From an uncultured Bacilli bacterium (GTDB taxonomy: Bacteria; Bacillota_I; Bacilli_A; RF39; UBA660): 59,524 nt of DNA. The stretch is from assembly GCA_949841325.1 (NCBI GenBank), contig CATKZK010000006.1:1-59524 (forward strand). Reading direction: 5' to 3'. The notes beneath the pieces were generated by a model. It was not told the origin of the DNA. It made no database searches and was given only the letters and a program-made list of their open reading frames with translations. How positions within the stretch are numbered: position 1 is the first letter of the stretch; each line of letters opens with the position of its first letter. Both the position numbers and the translations under genes were made by a program. Below, in pieces: positions 38,583 through 48,604 of the stretch.

Positions 38583-40457
38583 ATGGCAAAAAAGCAATTT
38601 AAAGCAGAATCAAAAAAATTAATGGATTTAATGATTAATTCAATTTATACAAATAAAGAAATTTTCTTAAGAGAATTGATTTCAAATGCGAGTGATGCAA
38701 TTGATAAATTGCATTATAAATCTTTAACAGACGATTCCGTTAAAGTCAATAAAAAGGATTTTGAAATTCGCATTGCATTAGATAAAGAAATGCGAACAAT
38801 TACCATCTCTGATAATGGAGTTGGAATGAACCAAGAAGAACTTGAGAATAATTTGGGGACGATTGCTAAATCAGGTTCTAGTTTGTTTAAAGAAGAAAAT
38901 GCCCCTAAAAAGAATATTGATATTATTGGTCAATTTGGTGTTGGTTTTTATTCCGCATTTATGGTAGCAGATAAAATTGAAGTTCTATCAAAAGCAATAG
39001 GGGAAAAAGAAGCTTACAAATGGGAGTCTTCAGGAATTGATGGTTATACAGTAAATAAGTGCGAAAAAGAGGATGTTGGAACGGTTATTATTCTTACATT
39101 AAAAGAAGATACAGAGGATGTAGAGTATTCTGAATTCTTAGAAGAATATAAAATAGAAAACCTCATTAAAAAGTATTCTGATTATATTACATATCCTATT
39201 AAGATGAATGTTACACATCGTGAATTAAAAGAGGGAAGTGAAGATGAATATGAAGATATTGTCGAAGAAAAGACTTTAAATGATATGGTTCCTCTATGGA
39301 AACGAAATAAAAGTAAGATTAAAGAGGAAGATTACAATACTTTCTATTCAGATAAATTCTTTGATTATGAGGCTCCACTTACAAAGATTCATACCTCAGC
39401 AGAGGGTCTTGTCAGTTATCATTCCTTACTCTTTATTCCAAGTCATGCGCCTTATGATTATTATACAAAAACGTATGAAAAAGGATTACAGTTGTATTCA
39501 AATGGCGTCCTTATTATGGAAAAATGCAAGGAACTATTGCCTGATTATTTCAGCTTTGTAAAAGGAATCGTAGATTCTCCAGATTTATCTTTAAATATTT
39601 CTCGTGAGATTTTACAACAAGACAAGAGTTTAAAAACTATCGCGAAATCTATTGAAACGAAGATAACAAAAGAACTGGAAACGATGATGGAAGAAAATCG
39701 TGAAGAGTATGAAAAATTCTTTAAAGCATTTGGCAGTCAAATTAAATATGGGATTTATGATCAATATGGAATTAATAAAGATAAATTAAAAGATTTATTA
39801 ATCTTTGATACGAATGAATATAAGAAAGTTTCTCTAAAAGAATATGTCGATAATAAAGTAGAAAAGCAGGATAGTATTTATTATATATGTGGAGAAACAG
39901 TAGATAAGATTGATTTACTTCCACAGGTAGAAAGTTTCAAAGATAAAGGATATATGATTCTTTATTGCACAGATTATATGGATGAATTTGTCCTTCAAAC
40001 ACTAGGTGCTTATCAAGAGATGAAACTTGTAAATATTTCAAAAGAAAACATTGATCTAAGTGATGAAGAGGATAAGAAGAAAATTGAAGAAAAAAATGAA
40101 AAGGAAAAAGAATTACTCAAAGTGATGGAGGAAGCTTTACCTGATGTTCTATCCGTAAGATTTACAAATCGTTTAAAATCACATCCTGTATGTCTTGTGA
40201 GCTCAGGAGATGTTACGATTGAAATGGAAAAAGTCATTAATGCGATGCCAACAGATGAGGAAGTCAAAGCAAATAAAGTATTAGAAATCAATGCAAGTCA
40301 TGAGATTGTCAAAAAATTAGAAAGTTTATATAAGGAAAATCAAGATGCATTAAGAAATTATAGTAAGATTTTATATGCACAAGCTAGATTAATCGAAGGA
40401 TTACCTATTGAAAATCCAACAGAACTTGCCAATCTTATCTGTGATGAATTAGTTTAA
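38583..40457 (+). CDS. htpG: Hsp90-family chaperone HtpG
   Basis: NKEIFLRELISNASDAIDKL, SDNGVGMNQEEL, GQFGVGFYSAFMVAD. Confidence 0.97.
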   Translation: MAKKQFKAESKKLMDLMINSIYTNKEIFLRELISNASDAIDKLHYKSLTDDSVKVNKKDFEIRIALDKEMRTITISDNGVGMNQEELENNLGTIAKSGSSLFKEENAPKKNIDIIGQFGVGFYSAFMVADKIEVLSKAIGEKEAYKWESSGIDGYTVNKCEKEDVGTVIILTLKEDTEDVEYSEFLEEYKIENLIKKYSDYITYPIKMNVTHRELKEGSEDEYEDIVEEKTLNDMVPLWKRNKSKIKEEDYNTFYSDKFFDYEAPLTKIHTSAEGLVSYHSLLFIPSHAPYDYYTKTYEKGLQLYSNGVLIMEKCKELLPDYFSFVKGIVDSPDLSLNISREILQQDKSLKTIAKSIETKITKELETMMEENREEYEKFFKAFGSQIKYGIYDQYGINKDKLKDLLIFDTNEYKKVSLKEYVDNKVEKQDSIYYICGETVDKIDLLPQVESFKDKGYMILYCTDYMDEFVLQTLGAYQEMKLVNISKENIDLSDEEDKKKIEEKNEKEKELLKVMEEALPDVLSVRFTNRLKSHPVCLVSSGDVTIEMEKVINAMPTDEEVKANKVLEINASHEIVKKLESLYKENQDALRNYSKILYAQARLIEGLPIENPTELANLICDELV

Positions 40458-40593
40458 TATTTCTATGAAGTATATAAATTGGATGATTAATCATCCTTTT
40501 TTGTTTATTCTTTTTTTTTCTTGTTGTATAATAAAGATATCAAGGAATCAGAACAAAATAAAACTCACACAATGTGTGAGTAAATAACTTAAG

Positions 40594-40670
40594 TGGGGCG
40601 AAATATGGGGATCGAACCCATGCATACTGGAGCCACAATCCAGCGTGTTAACCACTTCACCAATTCCGCC
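40594..40670 (-). tRNA. tRNA-His(GTG)
   Basis: Cloverleaf read on minus strand, anticodon GTG, G-1:C73 and encoded CCA. Confidence 0.93.
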
Positions 40671-40742
40671 ATGACACACTTAATTCTAACAAAAAAAGTG
40701 GATGTTTGCAAGTAGTAATAGTAAAAAAATGGAGGTTAAGAA

Positions 40743-41234
40743 ATGAAAATAGAAAGTGCACAAGAAAAAAAGAAGAAATTTGTCATTGTAATAGGTTGTA
40801 TTTTGCTCATTATTGGAATTGTTATCCTTTATCAAATCAATCATGAAAAGGAAACTTTTCTTGTTTGTACAATTAGTGATGAAACTTATAAGAATTATCA
40901 AGAAGTCATTACCTATCATTATAAAGGTGATGTTTTAAAATCTTTCAAAAGAGAAGAAGTTGTTTCTTCAATAACCAAAGATGAAGTAGATGATAGATAT
41001 CAATATTTTCTAGATATTAAAGAAGAACTTGAAGAAAATGATTACTTGCGTTATACAGTAGAAAAAAACAATTTAGATGTATTGATTGAAACTGATATTG
41101 AAATCAGTGCTATTCCATCCTTCTTTGACAATTATATGCAGGCAACAAGTATCAAGGCAACTTCTAAAAAAGAAGAAGTCAAAGCCTATTATAAAAAGGA
41201 AAACTACAATTGTGAAGAAAAGAGAAATAAATAA
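40743..41234 (+). CDS. Membrane-anchored hypothetical protein
   Basis: Single N-terminal TM segment; no recognised family. Confidence 0.55.
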   Translation: MKIESAQEKKKKFVIVIGCILLIIGIVILYQINHEKETFLVCTISDETYKNYQEVITYHYKGDVLKSFKREEVVSSITKDEVDDRYQYFLDIKEELEENDYLRYTVEKNNLDVLIETDIEISAIPSFFDNYMQATSIKATSKKEEVKAYYKKENYNCEEKRNK

Positions 41235-42160
41235 TGGAAATCACATTAATTAAGAGTAGCAGTTATCGCCTTTTAAATCAATCAATTGATCAAATAACAA
41301 AAGATGTGATGAATAAAACTGTATTTTCATTAAATGAAGTTTCTATACAAGAAGTGATAGATGATGCTTCATACTTTGGATTATTTGATGAAAGAAGAGC
41401 GATTATTGTAAAAGATGTAAAATTATTTGGTGGAAAGTTTGCTTATGAAGAAGAATCAAATGCGCTTTTAAAATTTTTACAATCGGTAAAAGATGATACG
41501 ATTTTTGTCTTTATCTGTGATGATATTAAAAAGACAAAAGATTTAACGAAAAATGTTATAGGGCTAGGGGCAAAAGTAATCGATATTTCTAATATTGATG
41601 ATGCAAAGTTTAATGAGCTTATTGCCCATTATACAGAAGAAGAGGGTATTCTTCTTGATGATAAAGCGCGTGATATGATTAAGAAAAATGTTCTTTCTAA
41701 TATTGATATTGCGATACAAGAAATCGATAAGATTCGTTTAGTAGATCAACATATTACAGTTGATTTAGTCAATCAGTATGGCTCTTCTGAAGACGATGAT
41801 GAAACTTTTGCCTTCTCGAATGCTGTGATTGCAAAAGATTTTAAATCTGCTTTCTCCATTTTAGAAATTCTTTTAAAACAAGGAGTAGAAGTCAATGCCT
41901 TAGTGGGCATTCTGGCAAGTAGTTTTAGTAATATGTTTATGGTTAAAGAAGCAGTAAATCATGGGATGGATGATGAGACGATTGCCAAAACACTTGGATA
42001 TTCAGGAACAGGTAGAGTTTATGTGATGAAAAAAAATGCGCGTATTTACACATTAGAGCAATTAAAAGATATTCTTCTAGCTTTGAGTACATTAGATATA
42101 AAGATAAAAACAGGAGCGAATCCTGTTTATGGGTTAAAAGAATTCTTACTTGATTTATAA
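41234..42160 (+). CDS. holA: DNA polymerase III delta subunit
   Basis: HolA-like layout: FSLNEVSIQEVIDDASYFGLFDERRAIIVKD; LLKQGVEVNALVGILASSF. Confidence 0.82.
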   Translation: MEITLIKSSSYRLLNQSIDQITKDVMNKTVFSLNEVSIQEVIDDASYFGLFDERRAIIVKDVKLFGGKFAYEEESNALLKFLQSVKDDTIFVFICDDIKKTKDLTKNVIGLGAKVIDISNIDDAKFNELIAHYTEEEGILLDDKARDMIKKNVLSNIDIAIQEIDKIRLVDQHITVDLVNQYGSSEDDDETFAFSNAVIAKDFKSAFSILEILLKQGVEVNALVGILASSFSNMFMVKEAVNHGMDDETIAKTLGYSGTGRVYVMKKNARIYTLEQLKDILLALSTLDIKIKTGANPVYGLKEFLLDL

Positions 42161-43123
42161 GAGTTCTTTTATTTTATCAGTGTTTTTAAAGTTTAATTTT
42201 GCAACATCTTCAAGTTTAGCCGTACCATGTTGTTTTACAAGAAGAGCAGCAACTCTATCTACTTCAACGCCAGCTCCTTTAGGAATTTTCATTCCTAAAT
42301 TATCACTTAATTTATCCATTTCTTTTAAAAAGACATATCTTGAAATAATACTCGACACTGCAACAGATAAGCATTTATCTTCAGCATGTGTTGTAAACGT
42401 GATGTTTTTTACCTTTTCCACTGCACGATGAATATGTTCATAATATTTTGCAGGATAGACAAATTGATCTACTACAACTAAATCATAAGGATGATTTTGT
42501 TTTGTTAAAGCGACAAGTACTTTATTGTGTAAAATCGCTTTTACGGTATTCATATTTGTAATGCCATTTTTATTATAATCTTTAGGCGTTAAAATAAAAG
42601 TCGTATGAGGAAATTCTTTAATGAGAGTAGGTGCTATAGAAAGGATTTTATCATCTGTTATTTTTTTAGAATCTCGAACACCTAGCTCATAAAGCAAAGA
42701 GATTTTACTTTTATCGACAAAAGAGGCAGTAACGACGATGGGACCAAAATAATCACCTGTACCCACTTCATCACTTCCAATTGTTGACTTTCCTTTGAAA
42801 AAAGAGGAAGTTAAGTCGTCTTTCTTTTCTTTTTTTTCTTTTGTTTTGTCTATTTCACTTAAAATATCTCGTTTATTTCTTATTCTTTCTTGTTCCGTCC
42901 AATAAGAGGCTTCAATATCAGCACCGATTCCTTGAAACATGACTTTTCCTGATTCATAAAGGGTTATAACACAGTCAAAATCTTTGACTTGAAAGATAGA
43001 ATAAGGAGGTTTCTTTTCTAAGAAACGATCTTGATAAAAAGAAATCATTTCATTTTTTAAATTATCAGATAGTTTAAATACAATCGTACTTTGTTTCACT
43101 TGTGCATCACCTAGTAAAATCAT
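42155..43123 (-). CDS. rnhC: Ribonuclease HIII
   Basis: STIGSDEVGTGDYFGPIVVTASFVD; SVAVSSIISRYVFLKEMDKLS. Confidence 0.92.
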   Translation of the reverse strand: MILLGDAQVKQSTIVFKLSDNLKNEMISFYQDRFLEKKPPYSIFQVKDFDCVITLYESGKVMFQGIGADIEASYWTEQERIRNKRDILSEIDKTKEKKEKKDDLTSSFFKGKSTIGSDEVGTGDYFGPIVVTASFVDKSKISLLYELGVRDSKKITDDKILSIAPTLIKEFPHTTFILTPKDYNKNGITNMNTVKAILHNKVLVALTKQNHPYDLVVVDQFVYPAKYYEHIHRAVEKVKNITFTTHAEDKCLSVAVSSIISRYVFLKEMDKLSDNLGMKIPKGAGVEVDRVAALLVKQHGTAKLEDVAKLNFKNTDKIKELL

Positions 43124-43185
43124 ATCACATTTTATTGTATTTTCAAAACGACTAACGTATAATGAATAGTAGGAGTGTGAATAAT

Positions 43186-43911
43186 ATGAATATACTTGAT
43201 CTCATCGTGGTCGTTATCATTTTGTTTGGTGCTTTCAAGGGATTTAAACAAGGAGTCATTCGTTCTTGTATTTCTCTTGTTGGAACGGCTGTTGTCTTTG
43301 TGCTTGCTTATTTACTGAAAAATCCAATTAGCATCTTGCTTTATGAAAATCTTCCTTTTATCTCATTTGGTGGTTTATTTAAGGGAGTGTCTTCTTTCAA
43401 TATTATTGTCTATGAAGCCATTGCCTACTTTATTTGTCTTTCTTTACTGTTTGTCGTATTAAAAGTCATTTTAAAGGTAACAGGTATTGTGGATCGTTTA
43501 GTCAAAATGACGATTATATTGGCTTTACCATCAAAATTGTTAGGAGCATTATGTAAGGGGCTAGAATACTACTTATATGTCTTTTTCTTCCTTTTTATCC
43601 TTGCTCAAATTCCAAAGACAACGGGATATTTTCAAGATTCTAAATTGGGGAGTGAAATGGTTAAAAATACGCCTGTACTTTCTGCTACGACAAAAGATAT
43701 GTATAAGTCAGTAACAGAGATTTATACGATTGTTAAAGATCGTGAGGGAAAGAGTGCTGATGAAGTGGACTATGCTTCCTTAGATGTTTTACTGAAATAC
43801 GATGTCGTTTCTGTTCGTTCAGTGGAACGCTTAAAGGAAAAAAAGAAGATTCAGTTTGAAAATGTTGACGTCTTAATTGAAGAATACAAGAAAGGAGAAA
43901 ATTATGATTAA
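43186..43911 (+). CDS. CvpA-family membrane protein
   Basis: MNILDLIVVVIILFGAFKGFKQGVIRSCISLVGTAVVFVLAYL. Confidence 0.85.
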   Translation: MNILDLIVVVIILFGAFKGFKQGVIRSCISLVGTAVVFVLAYLLKNPISILLYENLPFISFGGLFKGVSSFNIIVYEAIAYFICLSLLFVVLKVILKVTGIVDRLVKMTIILALPSKLLGALCKGLEYYLYVFFFLFILAQIPKTTGYFQDSKLGSEMVKNTPVLSATTKDMYKSVTEIYTIVKDREGKSADEVDYASLDVLLKYDVVSVRSVERLKEKKKIQFENVDVLIEEYKKGENYD

Positions 43912-44197
43912 ATATTTAAAAGAAGATCAATTTTATGAAGAAGTAGAGAAGGGGATTACGCTTGTAGATTTTTATGCTGATTGGTGTGGACCTTGTCAAA
44001 AGATGGGAGAAATTTTAGAAACCGTTGATGTCAATGTGTTAAAAGTCAATACGGATGAATTTCAAGAACTTGCCATTCAACATGGAGTCATGAGTATACC
44101 TACACTTATCTTATATAAGGACGGAAGTGAAGTAGATAAGCGTATAGGTTTACAAAGTCGTGAAGAAATTTTAGAATTTGTAAAGAAAAATACATAA
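43904..44197 (+). CDS. trxA: Thioredoxin
   Basis: LVDFYADWCGPCQKMGEILE; SIPTLILYKDG. Confidence 0.92.
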   Translation: MIKYLKEDQFYEEVEKGITLVDFYADWCGPCQKMGEILETVDVNVLKVNTDEFQELAIQHGVMSIPTLILYKDGSEVDKRIGLQSREEILEFVKKNT

Positions 44198-44293
44198 AAG
44201 AGACAAATAAGTCTTTTTTTTTGAAAAAATGGCAATAAATGCCTTTATTATTTAAAAAATTTGGTATAATAAGATATATAGAGGTTTTGTAGT

Positions 44294-45745
44294 ATGAGAA
44301 ATATTTTGAACAATAATAAAATGATGGCGATTATTTTTACACTTATTGTGATAAGTGTTCTTTTACTTGCTTACTTTTTTATAAAACCAGAAGTAAAGGA
44401 AAAGGAAATTCATGTTTTTTTAAATGGGAATGAACATCAAGCAATTTCTTTGCTCTCAGAATATGTAGATGATGGATTTAAGATGAAGATAGGTAAAGAA
44501 GAAGTCGATACGATGAATTTAGATTATAAAATGTCTTCTACTATCGACCCTTCAGTTCCTGGGAAATATGAAGTCAATTATGAGATTATGTATGATAATC
44601 AAATCTATCATTTAAAAAGGGTAGTTGAAGTAAAAGATGAAGAGGCTCCCGTTTTAACAATAGAACAGGAAGTGGCTGAAAAATATTTCTGTAAAAAGAC
44701 AAATAAGATGAATTTAAGTTATCGTGCAGAAGATAATTATGATGGAATTATTACAGATAAAGTCAAAGTAGAAGTAGGAGAAAAAAATGTTATTTTAAGT
44801 GTTTCTGATTCATCAGGAAATGAAACACGAAAAGAAATTCCTCTAAAAGAGATGGATGATCAAAAGGTCGCGATTATTGAACTAAAGGGAAAAGAGACGG
44901 TTTATATTCCTTTAGGAGGAACTTATGAAGAAGAGGGTGCAACTTTAATTGATGGATGTGGCGATGAAAAATCAGAGGAGATTACCATCACAGGAAATGT
45001 AGATACTCAAACCCCTGGCGAGTATGAGGTTAACTATCAGTATAAAGATGACAATCAAAAGGTGACAAAGACACGTAAAGTTATTGTTTATGAAATTAAG
45101 AAAAATGAAAATATTCAAGAGAATAGTAAAAAAATCGTCTATTTGACTTTTGATGATGGTCCTGGGCAGTATACGGAAGAGTTATTAAACATATTAAAAA
45201 AACATGATGTAAAAGTTACATTTTTTGTGACTAATCAATTTAAAAAATATGTACCTTTGATAAAGAGGGAAAGTGAAGAAGGACATGTTGTGGCGGTTCA
45301 TTCATTAACCCATAATTGGAAAATTTATCAGAGTGTGGAAACTTATATGAAAGATTTTAATGATATGAATGAAATTGTTGCTAAATATACAGGAGAGAAA
45401 AGCAAACTATTTAGATTTCCTGGAGGAAGCAGTAATACGATAAGTCGCAAATATGCGAAGGGAGTGGTATCTTCTATTGCCAGTCATATGACAAAAAATG
45501 GGTATACCTATTTTGATTGGAATGTGGATTCAGAAGATGCTGCAGGTGCTTCAAGTAAGCAAATATTAAGTAATGCAATAAATGGAATCAATAGTAGGGA
45601 TGTATCAGTTGTTCTTATGCATGATATAAAGAAGAATACCATTGCGGTGATTGAAGAGTTTATCGTGTATGCTAAGGAGAATGGATTTACCTTTAAAACA
45701 CTATCTCCATCTGCACAAACTGTACATCATCATATTAATAATTAA
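44294..45745 (+). CDS. Polysaccharide deacetylase with N-terminal Ig-like domains
   Basis: VYLTFDDGPGQYTEELLNILKKHDVKVTFFVTNQF; HSLTHNW; RFPGG. Confidence 0.92.
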   Translation: MRNILNNNKMMAIIFTLIVISVLLLAYFFIKPEVKEKEIHVFLNGNEHQAISLLSEYVDDGFKMKIGKEEVDTMNLDYKMSSTIDPSVPGKYEVNYEIMYDNQIYHLKRVVEVKDEEAPVLTIEQEVAEKYFCKKTNKMNLSYRAEDNYDGIITDKVKVEVGEKNVILSVSDSSGNETRKEIPLKEMDDQKVAIIELKGKETVYIPLGGTYEEEGATLIDGCGDEKSEEITITGNVDTQTPGEYEVNYQYKDDNQKVTKTRKVIVYEIKKNENIQENSKKIVYLTFDDGPGQYTEELLNILKKHDVKVTFFVTNQFKKYVPLIKRESEEGHVVAVHSLTHNWKIYQSVETYMKDFNDMNEIVAKYTGEKSKLFRFPGGSSNTISRKYAKGVVSSIASHMTKNGYTYFDWNVDSEDAAGASSKQILSNAINGINSRDVSVVLMHDIKKNTIAVIEEFIVYAKENGFTFKTLSPSAQTVHHHINN

Positions 45746-45763
45746 GAAATCAGGAGGGTTTAT

Positions 45764-46747
45764 ATGGCAAAGGAAAGAGAAGAAAAGAAAGAAGAGACAT
45801 TAACTAGACGTGAAAAGAGTAAATTAAAAGAAAGTATAATTGAAGAGATTGAAACTGATGTAAAAAGTGAAATCGTTACAAGTGTTATAGAAGATGTTAA
45901 AAAGTCATTTGACAGAGAATACAAAGAGGAGATAAAACAAGCTCTTACAAAAGAAGTAAAGGAAGATATAAAGGAAAGTATCTGGAAAGAACAGAAAAAA
46001 TTACTTCGTCATAAGAATTTTAAGATTGTTCGTTTGACACTTTATGTATTTTTGCTTCTATTGACATCAGTCTATGCGATTTATTGTCTATATAGAGTAG
46101 ATCAATTGGAAGTATTAAAAAATCCTCGAGAAATCTTGCAGACAACCACATCTAAAGTGACGACGACAACAGAGTTAATGAAAGACTTAGAATGGTATAA
46201 AAATGAATATGGTTATTTGTTAGATACCGTTCAAATTACGAATCTTGATTTGTATAAAGGAAACTACAAAATAAGTAGTTTAGAAGAAAAAGAGAAGCTC
46301 GCCTTGGCTTACAAGAATCTAAAAGCGGATAAAATTGAAAAAGAAGGCATTATTCGAACGATTAAAGAAGCCGATTTGGTGGATGCTTATCAAGCATTGT
46401 TTGGAAGTGATCAAGATTATAAAGGTGTTGATTTTGCTGTTGAGGGAGTAAACTTTGCTTACCGCAGTCAATATGGAGAATATATAAGTGTTGATAAGAA
46501 TGATACAAAAGAGAAAATCGTTCAACAAATAATCGAAATTAAAGAAGAAAAGAATAAGATTTGTTTTGTTACAATAGTTGGTATTCTAAAGAATAATCAT
46601 CTTTATAACGTAATTGATGATACTTTAGTCGCTGAAAAATATAATGAAGAGGATTTAGAGCAATATGTCAAAAAACTATCTAAAATGGAATATCAGTTTA
46701 CAAAAAAGGGCAGTGAGTATTTTATAAGTGAGTGGACAGGGAAATAA
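45764..46747 (+). CDS. Coiled-coil membrane protein of unknown function
   Basis: Charged N-terminal helix, one TM segment, unknown C-terminus. Confidence 0.55.
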   Translation: MAKEREEKKEETLTRREKSKLKESIIEEIETDVKSEIVTSVIEDVKKSFDREYKEEIKQALTKEVKEDIKESIWKEQKKLLRHKNFKIVRLTLYVFLLLLTSVYAIYCLYRVDQLEVLKNPREILQTTTSKVTTTTELMKDLEWYKNEYGYLLDTVQITNLDLYKGNYKISSLEEKEKLALAYKNLKADKIEKEGIIRTIKEADLVDAYQALFGSDQDYKGVDFAVEGVNFAYRSQYGEYISVDKNDTKEKIVQQIIEIKEEKNKICFVTIVGILKNNHLYNVIDDTLVAEKYNEEDLEQYVKKLSKMEYQFTKKGSEYFISEWTGK

Positions 46748-46825
46748 TTGGATAAATTCCAATTTTTTTTTGAAATAAATTTAGAACAATAAAAAAAGCA
46801 ACATTTGTTGCTTTAACTGACTAAT

Positions 46826-46902
46826 TGGTGACCCGTACGGGATTTGAACCCATGAATGCATGCGTGAAAGGCATGTGTGTTCAACCACTTCACCAACGGG
46901 CC
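46826..46902 (-). tRNA. tRNA-Glu(TTC)
   Basis: Minus-strand cloverleaf, anticodon TTC, encoded CCA. Confidence 0.92.
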
Positions 46903-46909
46903 GTATAAA

Positions 46910-46986
<77 letters not shown>

Positions 46987-47141
46987 AATTACTCAGTACT
47001 AGTTCATTTTATCAAAACATTTTCTATTAATCAAGAGATTTTTGTTAAAAAAGAACTATTTTTAATAAATTATGCAATTTTTTTCAAAAAAGAACTAATT
47101 TTAGCTATAAAATACACCTATTTAATAGAAATTTTCTTTCA

Positions 47142-47711
47142 TTATCTTAGTTTGTTTCGATCTTTTATCGAATTGATTCTTTCTTGATTTAGTTTTAATG
47201 ACTCTTCAAGATTCTCGTGATAAAAAACATTTCCTTTAAAATTGTAACCTATTAGATCTTCTGAAATCGTATCAATAGGAATACCTCCAATCGATTCATG
47301 AAACTTATTTGCAGGATTTCCGACTAAACATTCGGCTATTAGTGTTGTATATCCTTGATTTATAAGTTCTTGCAGAAGAGATATGGTAAGCATTCTACCA
47401 ATATGAAGCCCTTGGTATTCTTCTAAAATATAAATGGAATATATTTCACCACTTCTTGGATATTTTTCATTTAGTGATTTTCCATATGAAGCAAAACCGA
47501 CTATTTGACCATTAAAAATTGCGACATATGTATTTTGTTTTTCAGCAATATCTAATTTCTTCTTTTCGATTCGTTGTTGAGTTTTTACTTGTAATCTTTC
47601 TATTAATTCATTTGGAATTAAATCTTTATATGTGGAGTGCCATACGTCAATAGTAATGTCGATTATTTTTTCGGCATCTTCCACAGTAGCTTTTCGGATT
47701 TTTATGTTCAT
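47142..47711 (-). CDS. GNAT-family N-acetyltransferase
   Basis: IRKATVEDAEKIIDITIDVWHSTYKDLIP; EEYQGLHIGRMLTISLLQELINQGYTTL. Confidence 0.9.
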   Translation of the reverse strand: MNIKIRKATVEDAEKIIDITIDVWHSTYKDLIPNELIERLQVKTQQRIEKKKLDIAEKQNTYVAIFNGQIVGFASYGKSLNEKYPRSGEIYSIYILEEYQGLHIGRMLTISLLQELINQGYTTLIAECLVGNPANKFHESIGGIPIDTISEDLIGYNFKGNVFYHENLEESLKLNQERINSIKDRNKLR

Positions 47712-47885
47712 AATTTATTACCTTTCTATATTATAATAGCACAAAATAGAATGGATAGAAATCATTTTGTGTATTTAAAAAGTTCTTACTTTACTATTTT
47801 CATCACTAAAGTTTATCAATCATTATTCTTTCATAAATCTAATGCATATTAAAACTCGAATTTCCATTCGAGCTATTATTCAATC

Positions 47886-47961
47886 TGGTGTCCCCTTAGG
47901 GATTCGAACCCTAGACCCACTGATTAAGAGTCAGTTGCTCTACCAACTGAGCTAAGGAGAC
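47886..47961 (-). tRNA. tRNA-Lys(CTT)
   Basis: Minus-strand cloverleaf, anticodon CTT, encoded CCA. Confidence 0.93.
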
Positions 47962-48044
47962 ATCTCTAATACTTCTTCATTATAGCATAAATTTTAAAAA
48001 AATCTAGCAAAAATGCAAAAAAAAATGCAGTATCTATAAAAAAG

Positions 48045-48296
48045 CTATTTTTTATAAATCACTTCATGGTGTAATACGCTTTTTGGATACGGCTTCTTTT
48101 CATCAGTTAAGCTGAGTAAATAATCTACTGAAACTTGATAAAACTTAGCCAGTATTGTGAGTTTATCGATGGGAATGAGTCTAATTCCTGTCTCATATCG
48201 AGAATAAACGACTTGTGAGATTTTTAATACGCGGGCAATGTCTCTTTGTAATAAATCACGATCTTCTCTTATTTCCTTTAATCTATCAATATTCAT
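48045..48296 (-). CDS. XRE-family helix-turn-helix regulator
   Basis: LKEIREDRDLLQRDIARVLKISQVVYSRYETGIR. Confidence 0.88.
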   Translation of the reverse strand: MNIDRLKEIREDRDLLQRDIARVLKISQVVYSRYETGIRLIPIDKLTILAKFYQVSVDYLLSLTDEKKPYPKSVLHHEVIYKK

Positions 48297-48604
48297 ATAA
48301 TCACCTTTTATATAGTTAATTTACAATCAAGTTTAGGAAAATTTAAAAATCTATAACCAAATAGTTATAACAAATTTTGAAAATTTGTATAAAAAATAAA
48401 TGGAGAGAGTAGAATAAACTATCTTATTTTAAAATATGTAGAAGTGTTTTAAAACAAAGGGAAACAAATAGTTCCATAAATGGTGCTCTCCTAAGACTTT
48501 CTATTTCTACTTTGTTGAAAAAAAGAAAGATTAGTGCTAAAATAAATACTAATTTTTGAATAAAAGAAGAGAAAAAAACATAGAATGAAAAGAGATGAGT
48601 AGTT